Positions 1-11,163 of a stretch of DNA of 64,000 nt are shown here, piece after piece. The translations under genes and the position numbers were made by a program. The notes beneath the pieces are model-generated. The model was not told the DNA's origin, did not search any database, and worked only from the letters and a program-made list of their open reading frames with translations. Source of the DNA: Ornithodoros turicata (lineage: Eukaryota; Arthropoda; Arachnida; Ixodida; Argasidae); contig NC_088202.1 of assembly GCF_037126465.1 (NCBI RefSeq), positions 123,704,123 to 123,768,122 on the forward strand. The letters are read 5' to 3'. Positions within the stretch are counted from its first letter, which is position 1; each line of letters starts with the position of its first letter.

Positions 1-570
1 ATTACCACACGTCGTGTATAGCGAGTTTAAAGACTGGTATCCTGGCACAGTGACATTTTCGGGATAGCATGAGACCGGCGCGCTTGTTCTTAGAAGACCG
101 AAAGACAGAGAGAGAGAGAGAAATACAACCATGCCGAAGGGACTGTTCAGTTCTGTAGAAGTGGATCACTACCGGGTATATTTGCGAGTAGGTTGAAGGT
201 CATCAAAAGAAACAAGAAGGCAACACTAATTAAAAGGAATGCTGAAAAATAATTCGATATCTCGATCGCCGTGAAGAAATGTGGGTCAAATAAAGGAAGA
301 GCGAGGACATAAGTTTTGCCTCTTATTCTCAATGCCAAATTACCCGTAACATCAGGCTATGAAAGTAACCATGTAACTATGTAAGTAAGTAACTTAAGTT
401 AGAGTTAGAAGCTACAAAATCTAGAGTATTACCTCGCCTGTAGTAAGGTTCTAGCAAGTCAGCTAAAAGCGATTTTCAGAGGCGCGGGACAGTGACACTT
501 TCCCACTTCACGAGGACACAAGACCACCACCACCATTACCTTCTCTATCTAGCTTGTCACGTAGTCGACG
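1..570. other. No gene seen
   Basis: I see no coding motif here. There is a short AG dinucleotide run near 107-121. The sequence is otherwise mixed and unrecognised. Confidence 0.5.
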
Positions 571-806
571 GTGGGGGGATGGGGATGGGGGGGGGGGGGG
601 CTCGCCGTTGTCGACCTCACGGAACTGAGGGGGAATGTGCGTCATGGTCCGACTTCTAAAGGAACTGTGCCGACATGTGCTTCAAATCGTCCGAGGAAAA
701 TCAAGGAAGAAAACCAAGACAGAACAGTCGGCACCGGCATTCGAACGTCCCACTGGTTTCGACTGGTGACATGGCCAGCACGCTAACCACTGAACCCAGC
801 AGCCCT
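571..806 (-). repeat. SINE2 copy, minus orientation
   Basis: A tRNA-derived SINE read on the minus strand. The tRNA-like head is at about 725-806, where the reverse complement of a B box (ATTCGAAC) and an A-box-like stretch (GCTAACCACTGAACCCAGC) are visible. The body contains CTCGCCGTTGT, GGGGGAATGTGCGTC and AACTGTGCCGACAT, which recur in the copies at 3541, 19613 and 63590. The 3' end abuts a G run at 586-600. Its open reading frames have no meaning as protein. Confidence 0.7.
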
Positions 807-842
807 GGCCAGTAACCCTTTGTGGCTAAAGGCCATTCGACA

Positions 843-1075
843 TGGTTAGCGTGCTGGCAGGGAGGCGTCATGACTGGGAGGTACCCAGGTCCAAATCCCA
901 GTGCCGGCTGTGTTGTCTGGGTTTTTTCTTGTGTTTTCCTCAGATGGTTCCCTTAGAAGTCGGCCCAGGATGCACATTTCCCCCAGAGCGTTAGTCGCGA
1001 CGTTGCCCACCTTGGTGAGGCCGACAACGGCGACCTCTTTCACCAGCAACACGACGACCACCACGACATGGTGCA
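843..1075 (+). repeat. SINE2 copy, plus orientation
   Basis: The same SINE family as at 571-806, in the opposite orientation. The head shows TGGTTAGCGTGCTGG (A box region) and GGTCCAAATCCC (B box). The body runs through GTTGTCTGGG, AGTCGGCCCAGGATGCACA, CCCCAGAGCGTTAGTCGCGA and GCCGACAACGGCGA, and ends in a CGAC/CCAC-rich tail. With its neighbour it forms a head-to-head pair separated by about 36 bases. Confidence 0.7.
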
Positions 1076-1860
1076 GAAGACGAAGTTGAAGTTGTAAAAT
1101 TGCATACCACAAAATATCTGCGCGAGTAAATATTCCAGTCTAGTCCCGTCGATATCATTTCCTGAGCCTGCACATCGTCTTCAGGCAAATACCTACCCAA
1201 AGGCCCTTGTCAATCGCAGTATGGGTACGCTACCGAAGCTTTAAATTTTTTTTATCGAGTTTGAGCATTGTGAAACGCTAGTGGGAAACATCTGTTTCTA
1301 AATACAACGTAAGCAATCTCTGAAAAGATAAGCAAAAACGATCGAGGCAGAAGCGAGGCTTGTGTGCTGTCAAACGCGCAGAACGAAATCGGCTCGGCGT
1401 CGTACGAGTTGGAATTTATTACGGAACAGCCGGCGAAGTTGAATGTAAGGTGAGGGGAGACACTGTTTTTGCTGCACGTGAATAAGCTCCGAACTTCAAG
1501 GTAACGAAAATGCAGTGTGTCGGTAAATACTCGCAGTGCAAAAAAAAAGTATGAATCCTACACGCAGTACGGCGTGAATCTAAACCGAAGTTTGCTATAT
1601 AAAGCGCTCCTAGCCAGTTATCATTCCGATTTATATAGTTTCTTGTCCTGATTGTTAAAAATTTAAGGGTGTTTTATTCTTTAGAAACTTGCATATATAT
1701 GCCACTGGTAACACAATGAGGTACGCTCTACTTCCTCCACAAATCAGGAGCTATGACAGTATAACAGTACCATTCTGTTCAGTGGTTTACCCTTTGAGTG
1801 TTTCGTTGTCAAGTTCGGTTTTCAGAGCGCACTTAGCGACATGACGTGCCCAAGGCCCAC
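1076..1860. other. No gene seen
   Basis: No recognisable coding or repeat motif. The stretch is moderately AT-rich, with a TATATAT stretch near 1690. It may be old degenerate repeat. Confidence 0.4.
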
Positions 1861-2030
1861 CACGGCACAGAACGATCCCGTTATCGCTTTTGATGAGAAA
1901 AGTGCGGCGTACGCCTTTTTATCACCCAATAACATGCATGCAAGGTGCTTAGAAATGTAGAACGATATCATTAAAAACGATGGTTCGCTGGGAGCCCGTT
2001 ATGAGATGAAGTTCCCTTAGTAGATTCCTT
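1861..2030. repeat. Family A MITE, degenerate copy
   Basis: Carries the family core GCGTACGCCTTTTT at about 1907-1920 and the right half with AACGATATCATT, CGATGGTTCGCTGG and ATGAGATGAAGTTC. The terminal AGAGTG is lost. This is the first of at least nine copies in the first 10.5 kb. Confidence 0.6.
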
Positions 2031-2084
2031 AGCAATTGAAGACCTCCCGGACCTTTCTAACTAACTCGTTGCACTTTCAGTATC

Positions 2085-3480
2085 GTCTAAAAAGGATCCA
2101 GCTGAACTAGCAGAAACGTGTGCGGACGAAGTAGCCAAACTAGCGTCCGACGCTGACCGTCCTCCTGTGTACGCTATGGTTCCTATGGGATGCGCGACTC
2201 CACAGAGGATGAGATCACCATGATGGAGCTGCCCAAGCAATCAAAGGATCAAAGCGCCGACGCGCTGTTGGGCCTGACGGCAAGCGCTGATGAATCTGAC
2301 GAAGGTCAGCGTAAGAGTCTTCTTGATATTTTTCACAATGTCCGGACCTTTGGCTGCATTCCACGAGACTGGAAGCACGCAAGGGTTATCCTGGTCTTGA
2401 AGAAGGTCAAGTCATCGGATCTTCATACTGTCCCATAGCCCTTGCTTCCTGTGCCGGCAAGTTATCCGGAAGGATTATACAAAGAGAGACTTGCGTGGAC
2501 TCTGCAGCACGGCCACTTCTTCGCAGAATACATTGCAGCATTCCGGAAAGGTAGAGGGAGAATGGACACACTAGCTCATGTGAGAACGGGACTGCGACAG
2601 GCAAAGAAATCTAATTATTTCATGCTGGGGCTCTCTTCTTGGACCTGACAAAGCCATATCATTCTGTCACACGTTCGGCATGCCTGCACGCCATAACAGA
2701 CACCATATGGACGCCTGTTGGCATCTTATTGACTTCCTGTCGGACAGATATTACGGCGTTGCTGTCGGCGGACACAAGCTCCAGGCGTCCTTCAACGTGA
2801 AGTCCCTTGGGGCAGTGTGCTCTCTCCAAATCTATTCAATTTAATCATGACTGGAATTCACAAAAGTGTTGGACCTACTCCGTATTCACCACACCTGACG
2901 ATCTACGAAGACGATATCGATCTCCGCATAATAGGGTGGAACAGGGGAGTAATCCGTGATTCGGCGAAAGTCGCTCTTGTTTCAATCAGTGCAGATGTAT
3001 CTAGTAGGGATTGAAACTAGCACCTGAGAAGTCCCAGTGCCTCGTCTGCATTCCACGGGGGAATCATGTTGGAAAGGACTTCCAGGGGCTCAGCGTCAGT
3101 GGCATCCCTATCCCAAGATGCAAATCTTGCTGATACCTCGGCATTACAATTGACGTGGCGGAGCAAGTCACCGACATTGTCACTCACGGAAAGAAAACTC
3201 GAAACATTCTGGGAAGAATCGCGGGTAAGGCATGGGGCTGCAGCCTTCATTACATCGAAAATACGTTGTAGGCCTTGGAGCGACTCCATCGGGCAGGTGT
3301 TGGACCAGCTCTTGGAATCCCCACCTTCGCTAGCGTGTCACCCAGACATACCTATAGTGTCAACGGGGCAACCTGTCTCCATTCATTCAGAACGCGTAGC
3401 ACTCCGGCTAATAGATAAGATCGCCCTATCGGAGAGTCGTGGTAGCTTCCTGACATATTACAGGACAACACTAACACAGC
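2085..3480 (+). pseudogene. LINE reverse transcriptase fragment, degenerate
   Basis: Relic of a non-LTR retrotransposon reverse transcriptase, readable on the plus strand across several frames. Visible blocks in order: GCIPRDWKHARVILVLKK near 2350-2410 (the usual W..A.V....K block before the palm), AFRKGRGRMDTLAHVRTGL near 2540-2595, LDLTKPYHSV near 2640 (A motif, normally F.D..KA.D.V), GSVLSPNLFNLIM near 2813-2850 (B motif), and YEDDI near 2907-2921 (C motif, normally YADD). Downstream APEKSQCLVC and YLGITIDVAEQV fit the thumb region. Stops and frameshifts make it non-functional. The motif set suggests the I/Jockey-type superfamily; the clade is uncertain. No endonuclease or 3' tail is recognisable. 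Confidence 0.8.
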
Positions 3481-3540
3481 TCTTGGTCGGCTAACCGTAT
3501 TGCACCGTGACCGTATCCTCCTCCGCACCTTCTTCGGGCC

Positions 3541-3690
3541 AATGGTGGTGGTGAAAAGGCTCGCCGTTGTCGGCCTCACAACACAAAGGTGGGCAAAGTA
3601 AACGACTAACGCCCTGGGGGAATGTGTGTGGTGGACCGACATATGTCTGAAAGCGTCTGAGGAAAATCCAGTAAGAGCCAATAAGTCCGT
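3541..3690 (-). repeat. SINE2 body fragment, minus
   Basis: Contains GGCTCGCCGTTGTCGGCCTC, CTGGGGGAATGTGTG, ACCGACATATGTCTG and GTCTGAGGAAAATCC, all shared with the copies at 571 and 843. The tRNA-like head is absent. Confidence 0.65.
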
Positions 3691-3911
3691 ATGACTTGCC
3701 GTGGTGCGAGCCAATAGCGCGCGCATATGCTTCCATCCCCTGCCTAAAAAAGTGGACGACATCCAGCCCTCTCGAAGCCAAAGCAGCTGTGGTGGACGTT
3801 ATTAGCGACGTGCACCCACAGCACACGCTGGTAATCAGTTCACCGACGGCTCCGTTGACCGTCGCACCAAAGTGCGACCGGCGCCTACTATGTTCTACAT
3901 TGTTAGAAATG

Positions 3912-4160
3912 AACCGGCCTCGGTGGCTCAGTTGGTAGCGTGTTCGCCTTCTGATCCCGAGATCGCGGGTTCGAACCCGGCCGAGGACGCCAGCAACTTG
4001 GTGACAGGGTACAAGTTGCTTAGACACGCAGTCTTCCGCGAGGGAGGTTAAATACGGGGTGACGTGTGATGAGCTTTCATCGCATGTTAAAGAACCCTCA
4101 GGTGGGCAAAAGCAATCCACAGACCGACCGCTGTGGCGTCGCTCATGATCTTATTATATT
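3912..4160 (+). repeat. SINE1 (tick-type tRNA-derived SINE), plus
   Basis: The tRNA-like head begins GGCCTCGGTGGCTCAGTTGG and has a perfect B box, GGGTTCGAACCC, at 3967-3978. The body includes GTTAAAGAACCCTCAGGTGG, which resembles a motif I recall from tick genomic and transcribed sequences. Known SINEs of this kind in ticks (Ruka-type) are mobilised by LINE machinery. The 3' end merges into the family A MITE that follows. This is the least degenerate SINE1 head in the window. Confidence 0.8.
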
Positions 4161-4162
4161 AG

Positions 4163-4500
4163 TTAGAAATGGGCTTCACCGCATAGCGTACGCCTCCCGT
4201 TTTCAACAAATCAGGGCAGATAACGGTATCACTGGAGACGATGGTTGGCTAGAAGCCTGCTATGCGGTGAAGTTCATTTGTAAGAGTGTAGGCCTCAACT
4301 CGAATGACATCGGTCTTTCCCCTGACTTGCTTAAAATGGGAGGCGTACGCCCTTTTTGTGAACTCTTATGCCCTTCATAATTGCCTCCAAAATGGCGTAC
4401 GCCTCCCGTTTCCAGCAAATCCGAGGAGAGAGAACGATGTCATTCGAGATCATGGTTGGCTAAGAGCGTGCTATGCGGTGAAGTTCTGTTGTAAGAGTGT
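4163..4500. repeat. Family A MITEs, two copies in tandem
   Basis: Two copies side by side. The first (about 4163-4289) has GCGTACGCCTCCCGTTTTCA, TGCTATGCGGTGAAGTTC and ends TAAGAGTGT. The second (about 4293-4500) has GAGGCGTACGCCC, then a repeated CGTACGCCTCCCGTTTCC and again CTATGCGGTGAAGTTC ending AAGAGTGT. A further short piece with ATTATGCGGTGAAGTTG follows to about 4540. The copies show both halves of the palindrome characteristic of the family. Confidence 0.75.
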
Positions 4501-4678
4501 AGACGTGACACTCATTATGCGGTGAAGTTGTGTTTCTGAAGCGGAGCCTAACCGGTGCAAAAATATTGATGTGAAGACTAGATAAAGGGAAGCAATATCA
4601 ATTATTATTTTTTCTTTTGTCTTTTACGCCTAAACTAACCCTGCGTCGCCGGGGCTGACTCCTTGCTTTTCGACTCAC

Positions 4679-4789
4679 ACTGAACGAATGCTAGGGAACA
4701 CACGAACAGAACACACACGGGAATGCACACACACGGGAACGCTAGTTCTGTGTGTGTTCTTTCCAAGTGTTTCTTAGCGTTCGTTCAGT
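4679..4789. repeat. Small hairpin MITE
   Basis: Inverted repeat ends: ACTGAACGAATGCTAGGGAA at the left, and at the right the complement reads ACTGAACGAACGCTAAGAAA (about 17 of 20 positions match). The stem continues through AACACACAC. Length is 111 bp. I see no other copy in the window. Confidence 0.55.
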
Positions 4790-5460
4790 ATGTTTACTTT
4801 TAACCAACACGGTCTTCTTGTTTTGTCTATTTTCGACTCCACCTGTTCCAGTCCATTCAATTTCTGCTGTACATGTGCAGGCTTATATTGCCTCTCTGGC
4901 AAAAAGAATAACGTCTTTCGAACGTTTTACGAACTACAAAGATTTCATACTGGTTTGAGTTCTGATCTGAGTCTTGTTGTCCTTCTGTTCCCAAAACTCA
5001 GGGAAGTGCATTCCCCGACTACGAGGTAGTTTATCGGGATATGAGCGCCAAAATAAACCTTCGAATTGTGTACGCCAAGGCAGAGACGTCCTGAGGCCAA
5101 ATTCCGTGTGGACCTCTGGGGGCTGGGCGGCCGTGAAGCCGCCCCCAAAAGCACCGCTTTGAGATAGCAGAACAGCCAGAAAAAAATGTATGGGGAGCAA
5201 ACTTTGTATAAGTTCTCTTCGTCTTTTGCTACGCAGACATGACATGAAAATTATTTTCTTGCCGAGAAACGCTGCACTCTTCAAAGCTTTACAGAAAAAT
5301 TATAGCTATAAAAAAGTGATAAGGTGAACAGCAAAACATAAATATTCTAAATTACACAGTGGAAATTATTTCTGTTCTCGCTTTATTCAACACTCTTAAC
5401 TTCCGGAACCGTGCCCTTAAGATATAGGTGGTGGTGGTGATGGTGAAAGGACCTTAAGAT
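4790..5460. other. No gene seen
   Basis: No coding motif recognised. A GC-rich short hairpin (GGGCGGC / GCCGCCC) lies near 5120-5150. At about 5392 the sequence ACTCTTAACTTCCGGAACCG resembles the terminus of the 36.6-kb element and may be a solo end. Confidence 0.35.
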
Positions 5461-5470
5461 ATAGATTTAC

Positions 5471-5650
5471 CACATAACACACCGAAGGCCAATCATTGCA
5501 CAGAATCATACAGTCATCAGTCCTGATTTGTGGCGGGTGCAGGATGTACGTCTTTTTGTGACAACGAACGTAACTGCTTAATTGTGAAGAAAGGGCGTAC
5601 GCGTTCCGTTTTCAACAGATCAGACGTTACAACAACAAAAAGACATTGCA
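5471..5650. repeat. Family A MITE, degenerate copy
   Basis: Contains GATGTACGTCTTTTTGTGAC and GGGCGTACGCGTTCCGTTTT followed by CAACAGATCAG, matching the central part of the family. Both termini are eroded. Confidence 0.6.
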
Positions 5651-6370
5651 CGTCTCTGACCTTCATTTTCCATGCTTACAAATGTTTCTGCTAACGAATT
5701 CTTGCCGAAAGCACTGAAAACGAGAGCAAATGTGCACAAGTCGAATACTGTTCACATCAAACAGCAACGAAAATGCACTTAAGAGTAGATTGAGTACGAT
5801 AAATCACGCGAAAGTTACCTGAATTATGTAGCGAGCTTATCAGACCGGTATGGACTTCCATCAGTGCTTTGGTCACAGCATCCCGTCGTCTCTAAAGACT
5901 TGCTCGTTGTGCGGGAAACCTAAGGAGCAGAAATAAGTTTACGTGCTTGGTCGTACGTGCGGCGAAGACTCTCTTCTTCTGTCATTGATCCCGCAACCTG
6001 GAACGACGTTTTGCTTCCTTTTCCTCATCAAGCGTCTCTTCCTTCCTTTTTCTTCGTAAATTTGCCAGAGAGATTTTCAGCGGGGTAATCACAGCCGCCG
6101 AAGAGACGATCATTACATTTTTGCTCTGCAAAATCAATAGGCGGTGTAAACGGTTTCTGGGCCTCCAATAACGCGCTCTCCAGCACTGCATGTCCTAATT
6201 ACGTTTCTAGAGAGGCGTGTTCGGATGATATGTTCCAGTTGAGTTCCCCTGTCGTTACATGTTTGCTGCCGTGACAGAATTCCACACCTTCCACATCTCC
6301 TTGACGTGAAGTTGCACAGATTATTTACAGACGCTTCCATCGGTACTCGTACCGTTATTCGGTCTGCATT
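5651..6370. other. No gene seen
   Basis: No recognisable coding or repeat structure. Confidence 0.4.
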
Positions 6371-6615
6371 CCTAAAACAGAACTTCACCGCACAATACTC
6401 TGGATGCCAACTATTGCTCAAAATATGATACCGTTATCACTCCCGATTAGTGTTGCGTACGCCTTTTTGTGACAATTAATATGGGTACATAAGTGTCACA
6501 TAAAGGTGTACGAATTCCATTTCCAACAAACTAAGGAGAGACAACATGATGCACGTACAACGATGACTGACTATAGGAGCGTTCGTTATACGGAGGCGTT
6601 CTACTCTGATAGTGT
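6371..6615. repeat. Family A MITE, near full length
   Basis: The left end has CTAAAACAGAACTTCACCGC, the centre TTGCGTACGCCTTTTTGTGA and the right end TTATACGGAGGCGTTCTACT then TAGTGT. Length about 245 bp, similar to the best copy at 9244. Confidence 0.7.
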
Positions 6616-7535
6616 AGACCATCTCAATTTTTCTCAATTCACAATTCTTTCTCAATTCTTTTTCACACAATGTTTTTCTCAATTCTTTATATGATGACTA
6701 ACATGCTGTCCGATTGGATGGTAGCACTAAAGAGCACCAAGACAATCTAAACCGTTCGCACTTGTAATCTCATCTTGTAACCCGTGCGTGCGTGCGTGAA
6801 TAACGCATCACCTCGGTCACGTGCAATGTCCTCCCCAGTCAACGAGAGAATGTGAACTCCGCGAGATAAAAACAGAACAGGGGCGGCTGAGAGTTAATTG
6901 GCGGTAAGCGCGTCGCCATCACAGTCATGACAACCAGTCAACGGATAGTCAATCTACCACCATCACCCACTGCCATCACAACAGCCCCGACCCGAAGACA
7001 ATGCGAAGCCCAACACTATTGATATAATGTGGAGCGATGAACCCTTGTACCAACTAGCGTTCTGCCATTCTTCCTTCTACAGAAAGCCATTTTTCTGGAC
7101 CCACATAACTGGACACTGGGGCGTGCCACCGCCTGAACAGTCTATGGGAAGAGAGCTAAAGCAAGCAATGGTCTCCTGTACTCCCTAGGCGTAGTGCCAT
7201 CCATTTCTCGGGAGAAGGCGATTTTTCTGTATCAAGAGAATTGGATACTGGGCGTGTAGAAAGGCTCCGCTCACAGCAGAATCATGATATGTTTTGCCCG
7301 AAGCCTGCTGTGGTATTGGAGCCGTACTACCTATGCTCAGCGGAGAATAATGCTTCAACATTATAACGTATCACTATTAAAGCTGAGAGATGGAGGGGGG
7401 GGGGGTAATGTCTGAAACCGCTCGCCGTTGTTGGCCGCTCGCCGTAATTGTCACGACTAGAGAAAAAAAAAAAAAGAGTAAAATGAAGGGTGGAGAGGCG
7501 TAGAGGGTTCGTGAGTCCGTCGGGGAGAACGCATA
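6616..7535. other. No gene seen
   Basis: No coding motif recognised. Short tandem pieces occur at 6629-6690 (TTCTCAATTCTTT repeated) and a GTGCGTGCGTGC run near 6785. A G run lies at about 7394-7406 and a fragment of SINE2 (GCTCGCCGTTGTTGGC) near 7420. Confidence 0.4.
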
Positions 7536-8553
7536 TAGGGGAAGGTGGGGCAAGATGAGACAGAAATTAGCAATTGAACATGTAAATTGCATTTTTCGAT
7601 TAAAAAAATCAAGCCAATAGGCACATTCTCCGGGATCTTTGGACCTGTAAATGGAGAACGGACGTAGCCGGTCTAAAAAAAAAACACACACACACAGAAC
7701 AAGAAATTCAAAAATGCAGGTTGTCTCATCTTGCCCCAACCCTAGGGGGCAAGAGGAGACATCGCGTGGGGCAAGATGAGCCAAGCCGTGGTAATGAACT
7801 ATACAAATTAGTTTTTGCAATCAAGCAGACAATGTAAAACGCGTGGGCCCCTACACAACCCCCGTGAGCCCACCGCCCACATGATGTGCAATAAAACCAC
7901 ACAGAACCCGGCTATTTTGCTCCACCGTCCTTGGCAAGCAAGGCACCGCCAGTCTGATATGTCGCTAGTTGCTCATAATATCCTAGGAAACAGGAAAATG
8001 TGATGGAAAATCCTAGGCAATATGCAAAAAAAAAAAGAAATCTCTGAGGAATAAGGATAAAGCCAACTAATAGTTTACTTATCCGTTTCTGGAGTGCATT
8101 AAATTTAAATTACATTACATTGTCCAGTTTTGCCCCGTGCATATAATCGGTTGCATTAATTTTTCTGTTCGACAGCGGATATCCAAGAGTGCACATATTT
8201 TGTATATACCTAGATGGATGAATAAAGAAATAGGATGTGAACTTGCATTGACAGAATAAGCCTGCGAAACGCTGCTGTGCACAGAGATAAGTAAAAAGAC
8301 TGCCGAAAATCGCGCCTTTTCGGCGGGTCTTTACATTCCAGGCAGAAGTATCAGTTCTGCTTTTTTTTTCTCTCTCTCTCTTAAACGCATGCATCAATCC
8401 AGACATATTCCATGTGCAATAAAGCGGACATGCAGAGCCACCTATGAGTGAAGTTTCAAGCGCATGGAGTAACAGCACGCTTACACAGGCGGCGCCGAGC
8501 AAAAAAACATACCGCGTCTTGCCCCGTGTCTCATCTTGCCCCGCCTTACCCTA
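7536..8553. mobile_element. DNA element with GGGGCAAGATGAG termini
   Basis: The left end reads TAGGGGAAGGTGGGGCAAGA and the complement of the right end reads TAGGGTAAGGCGGGGCAAGA; 18 of 20 positions match and both run on into TGAGAC. Further inverted copies of GGGGCAAGATGAG lie inside at about 7720-7785 and near 8520, so either this is one element with subterminal repeats or a 210-bp element (7536-7746) abutting a larger one. Outer flanks are compatible with a TA target duplication. No transposase is recognisable. The right end adjoins a family A MITE that lacks its first bases. Confidence 0.6.
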
Positions 8554-8770
8554 CTTCACCACATAGTACGATTCTAGCCAACGATCACCCCGCATCACAT
8601 CATTCTCTTCGCTGATTTGTTGAAAACAGGATGCGTGCGCTTTTTGTGACACTTATGCAATTATATTAATTACCAAATTACCAAAGAGTCTTACGTCACT
8701 CGCTTTCTACAGATCGGGAGAGATAACGGCATTATTATGTGCAGTGGTTTGCGTGGTTTTAAGAGTTATA
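8554..8770. repeat. Family A MITE, left end missing
   Basis: Begins directly with CTTCACCACATAG, the part of the terminal repeat after the first 15 or so bases. It continues with GATTTGTTGAAAACAGGATG, GTGCGCTTTTTGTGACAC and ends TTTTAAGAGTTAT. Confidence 0.65.
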
Positions 8771-9243
8771 GCGGGAACATTACAATTAAACATCCGTTTA
8801 AAACGAGACGGTGTTGAGACAAAAAAATATTCCACCCATTTCGACCACATATATGCGTTCTTATTTCCCATTTAGCGTGTTTCACGACTGGATCCCGCAT
8901 GATGTTGTTCAAAGCGCCTTCACCTTTTATGTTGGTAAACACGCCTGCAGAACACACAGAAGAGTTTCCGTGCCGTTTATCTTCTGTAATAAATTTTATG
9001 TGAATCAGACCGACAGAAAAGTTTTCTAAGTAACTGTCTACCAAATATAGGAGAAATGGCAAAAACGAGAAAAGCAAGGCGGCAATGTATGCTCTGTCCA
9101 CATGGATGCCGTTGCTCCATAGCCCTTAGAGTTTGCATGCTAAAGCACAGAAGCAAAAATCATAAAGAAGTGGCACCAAATTATTATTCAAGAAAGGTAC
9201 ATGCGACGGGTGCGCTCATCAGTTGCTGGTACACCAAGGAGAA

Positions 9244-9470
9244 CACTCTAAAAACCGAACTTCACCGCACAGCGCGCTGATAGGGTTATCGCTTCTGATT
9301 CGAAGAGAGAGTGGGGCGTACGCCTTTTTGTGTGAATTATCATATAATTGACACAAAAAGTGTACACCCTTCTCTCTCTTCGAATCAGAAGCAATCACCC
9401 TAACCCTATCATTTGTGGCAATGCGGTCAGCTCACGGCGTGCTGTGCGGTGAAGTTCGGTTTTTAGAGTG
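9244..9470. repeat. Family A MITE, intact palindrome
   Basis: A 227-bp palindromic element. The left end is CACTCTAAAAACCGAACTTC and the right end is its exact complement, GAAGTTCGGTTTTTAGAGTG. Inside, AGGGTTATCGCTTCTGATTC and GAATCAGAAGCAATCACCCT pair, and the centre ATTATCATATAATT is self-complementary. Flanks are AA on both sides; no longer target duplication is visible. No coding capacity: a non-autonomous foldback MITE. It is the best reference copy of the family in the window. Confidence 0.85.
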
Positions 9471-9639
9471 AACGGAAAGCCAACTTGATTTGTTTACCTC
9501 TGTCCCAATATGACCAAGAAAATGTATCAGCGCATGATGGCCAAGCGTCCAACACCGACATAATATTAACGGACGGTTGTTCAGTGCCGCGAGCGAAGGC
9601 TGCAGGCGTATGGGAGTGAAGTGCACACAGAGATCGTTG

Positions 9640-9823
9640 CCGCCCCTGATTTGTTGAAAACGGAAGACGTACGCCTTTTCGCATCAATTATTTACTGCAT
9701 AGTGGTACTGCAAAAAAAGGCGTACGCCTCCCGTTTTCAACAAATCAGGGGCGAGAACGATGTCATTTGGAATGATGATTAGCTAAGTGCGTGCTATGTG
9801 GTGAAGTTCATTCTTAAGAGTGT
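9640..9823. repeat. Family A MITE, partial
   Basis: An internal hairpin pairs CCCCTGATTTGTTGAAAACG with CGTTTTCAACAAATCAGGGG (about 9646-9665 and 9731-9751), enclosing GACGTACGCC and GGCGTACGCC. The right end reads CTATGTGGTGAAGTTCATTC and ends AAGAGTGT. Confidence 0.75.
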
Positions 9824-10369
9824 ATCGTTACAGAGCGATTACTTAAAGATTACTTAACGTGCCCATGCTGTGCAATGTGGCTTGCCTTTAGCGTGTCATG
9901 AGGTCAGATTATGTTTTAAGCAAGCTACTTCGACCCCCCCCCCCCCCCCATCTCTGTTTTAAGGAGCGTGCCAACGACCACGTTGGCCAATGACCATGGC
10001 GTCAATATGACTGCGAAAGTTACCGTTATACCTTTTCGGTCTTATGTCTGCGAGTGTGGTGCAATAATTTCCGTTATTTATTTTGTCTTAACTTCACACC
10101 GCATTGGCTTTCCACAAACCGGATGGGAGGCAATCCATCGGGGAACCCATCCGAATAAATTTCTCAAATGTGCGCGAGAACAGGTGGGACATAAACGGGC
10201 CATTAATCAATATTTATTCGCTTTTTGCGGCGTTAATCTTAATTAGACAATGCATGACGGTTTCGTTTGCTCCACAAACCATTTCATTTCGCCGTAACTC
10301 AATGCACGTCCCCTTTCAAAGATTTAGCTGCGTTCTCGAACAAGATGGAATTGTTGGTGGCGTGTACTC

Positions 10370-10460
10370 AGTCGTCTGAAAACAGAACTTAACCAGAACT
10401 ATAGTTGGTGGCGCGTTCTGAGTCGTCTCAAAATAGAACTTCATCGCATACCAGGAACGA
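10370..10460. repeat. Family A MITE end fragments
   Basis: Two pieces resembling the family terminus, GAAAACAGAACTTAACCAGA and CAAAATAGAACTTCATCGCA, about 50 bases apart in direct orientation. Confidence 0.5.
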
Positions 10461-10631
10461 AGAGCGGGGTACAGAACACAGGAACACAAAGAACGCCAAC
10501 CACAAGTGCTCACTTGCCAACTGAAATGTTTGTTACAGGATAACCCCGAATGGAGGAGGCAGTTTCCCTACAAGTAGCCAGGCTCTTTCAGGCGTGGTAC
10601 CCTTCGGATATCGTTTTCTCCTACGCGTCTG

Positions 10632-11163
10632 CACACTAAGAAAACAAGGAGTAAAATGGGAAGTAATTGAGGCTTATAGTCCCCTAGATTGCAATCACTC
10701 CCCCATTTTAATACCCTAAACCCGACATTTACTCCCCAGGACTGCAAATAGTCACTAAACTTCGCGAATGGTCTTCAGAATGCAAAATGCAACAGTTTAC
10801 GTAAATATGCCCTCTTGGTCAATTTGATGGCATATAAGGCTTTATAACTCAACCAACTTAGCAATTTTCCACCCACGCAGAGTAAGAAAGAGTTAACGCT
10901 TCTTTATTCGCAAATTATGCCCTATGTATGTCGCAAGATTTTATGTCACCCGATATGTCACGGTTGACGGTTTGATTAAAAGTATTTTAATGCATGCACA
11001 CGAATTATGTACCTGGGACTCTTAGAATAGAGCGTGATATGCAGTCTCCACTCTGTGACATTCATTTACTCCCGTGCATTAACTCCCGAAAGGGACCATT
11101 TTTTTGCGGCAATGCATTTAGTCTCCAAAAGGAGTAAAATTACTCCTCTTCTCTTAGAGCGTG
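10632..11163. mobile_element. Family C element (GGAGTAA subterminal motif)
   Basis: The left end reads CACACTAAGAAAACAAGGAG followed by TAAAA. The complement of the right end reads CACGCTCTAAGAGAAGAGGA followed by GTAA. Several GGAGTAA / TTACTCC motifs lie near both ends (10648, 10691, 11074, 11123-11145). Length 532 bp with no coding motif, so non-autonomous. The termini resemble those of families A and B. Confidence 0.55.

Noticed and set aside
3491..4120. 209-codon frame on the minus strand, the longest in the window
   Set aside because: It runs through a SINE2 fragment and the tRNA-like head of a SINE1. The frame is a by-product of these repeats, with no protein domain.
7377..7820. 147-codon minus-strand frame
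   Set aside because: Lies across the terminal repeats of the GGGGCAAGATGAG element and a G run; no domain.
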